From: Larimichthys crocea
Taxonomy: Eukaryota; Chordata; Actinopteri; Sciaenidae
DNA: 64,000 nucleotides
Assembly: GCF_000972845.2 (NCBI RefSeq)
Contig: NC_040022.1
Span: 10,957,422 to 11,021,421 of the forward strand
Direction: 5' to 3'
Shown piece after piece: positions 63,591 to 64,000 of this stretch (position 1 is the first letter of the stretch; each line of letters begins with the position of its first letter). The notes below the pieces were generated by a model. The model searched no databases and had not been told where the DNA came from. It worked only from the letters and a program-made list of their open reading frames with translations. Position numbers and translations under genes: made by a program.

Positions 63591-64000
63591 CGGCTATTTT
63601 TTCAACTTAGAGGCCAGAAAACTGTAATTACAATTTACATACCAGTAATTTGTATAGTGTAAGTTTCTTCTTTTTTATGTTACCAAATTGCTGAAACATT
63701 TCCAGAATCTTGTGACATTAAGATTGCCCTTCCTTTTTTTGATCCATCTTAATCTTTTCTTCCTTCCTTTATCCCTCCTTCTTTCCTTTCCTCCATTATT
63801 AAAATGGTCTTGCCGTTCGAGGAAGCCTGCTGTGACTGCAGCCTGTCTGTATAGATGATTCGGCAGTCTGTTTGATTTTCTTAAATACAGTTTCAGCCAC
63901 TGCCACTGTTTCGTCTGGATTGCTGATATGACAACATCTGTTGTCTGAGGATTTCCTTTGACTTACAGGATCAGGTGGGTTTTCTTTCTGAACTTCTATG

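Larger units (their letters stand above)
54685..64000 (-). other. nsf: nsf intron 1 (incomplete), gene-free
   Basis: No segment reading MAGR with a downstream donor was found on the minus strand, so exon 1 is inferred to lie past the window end. The intron holds the GGA repeat, a related AAGTA-type repeat (55780-56010), the LTR-like block (57390), family B (60640) and family D (63400). No other gene seen. Confidence 0.5.

Overview
This is vertebrate nuclear DNA, almost certainly from a ray-finned (percomorph-type) fish. It has spliced genes with GT-AG introns, long (CA)n/(TG)n microsatellites, and interspersed repeats characteristic of teleosts: hAT, Tc1 and TTAA-flanked elements, and L2/Rex1-like LINE tails ending in repeated GAATT. 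There are no operons, no CRISPR arrays and nothing prokaryotic.

The one gene I can establish is nsf (N-ethylmaleimide-sensitive factor, the AAA+ ATPase that takes SNARE complexes apart), on the minus strand. Nineteen coding exons were placed base by base between 54684 and 40688. Every junction keeps frame and has a GT donor and AG acceptor. Together they give 740 codons. With the four residues expected from an unseen first exon, the length is 744, the usual vertebrate length, and the Walker A and B residues fall at the family positions (K266, E329, K549, D603/D604). Exon 1 and the promoter were not found and probably lie beyond 64000, so intron 1 is longer than 9.3 kb. A 3' UTR of about 1.7 kb, rich in (UG)n, probably runs to a poly(A) signal near 38972.

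Region by region: 1-20 kb is gene-free and repeat-bearing, with a 2.0 kb hAT element with perfect 8-bp target duplications at 10978-12981 and several repeat fragments. A 5'-truncated L2/Rex1-like LINE lies at 20.4-22.6 kb, with a nearly continuous reverse transcriptase frame broken by one frameshift. From 22.9 to 38.6 kb there are TTAA-flanked MITEs, a folded-back Tc1-type element (26387-26994), a hAT MITE (27810-28479), a hAT-type element inserted in an older repeat (37782-38609), a CpG-rich patch at 34.8-35.45 kb that may be an orphan promoter, and two unrecognised exon-like frames (24.1 and 32.1 kb). The nsf gene occupies 38.97 to beyond 54.68 kb, and the rest of the window is its large first intron with repeat fragments.

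I found no undescribed multi-gene system. The points most worth a second look are the nsf exon 3 donor that runs straight into a long CA repeat, the divergent last exon of nsf, the nested transposons, and the unassigned exon-like and CpG-rich segments.
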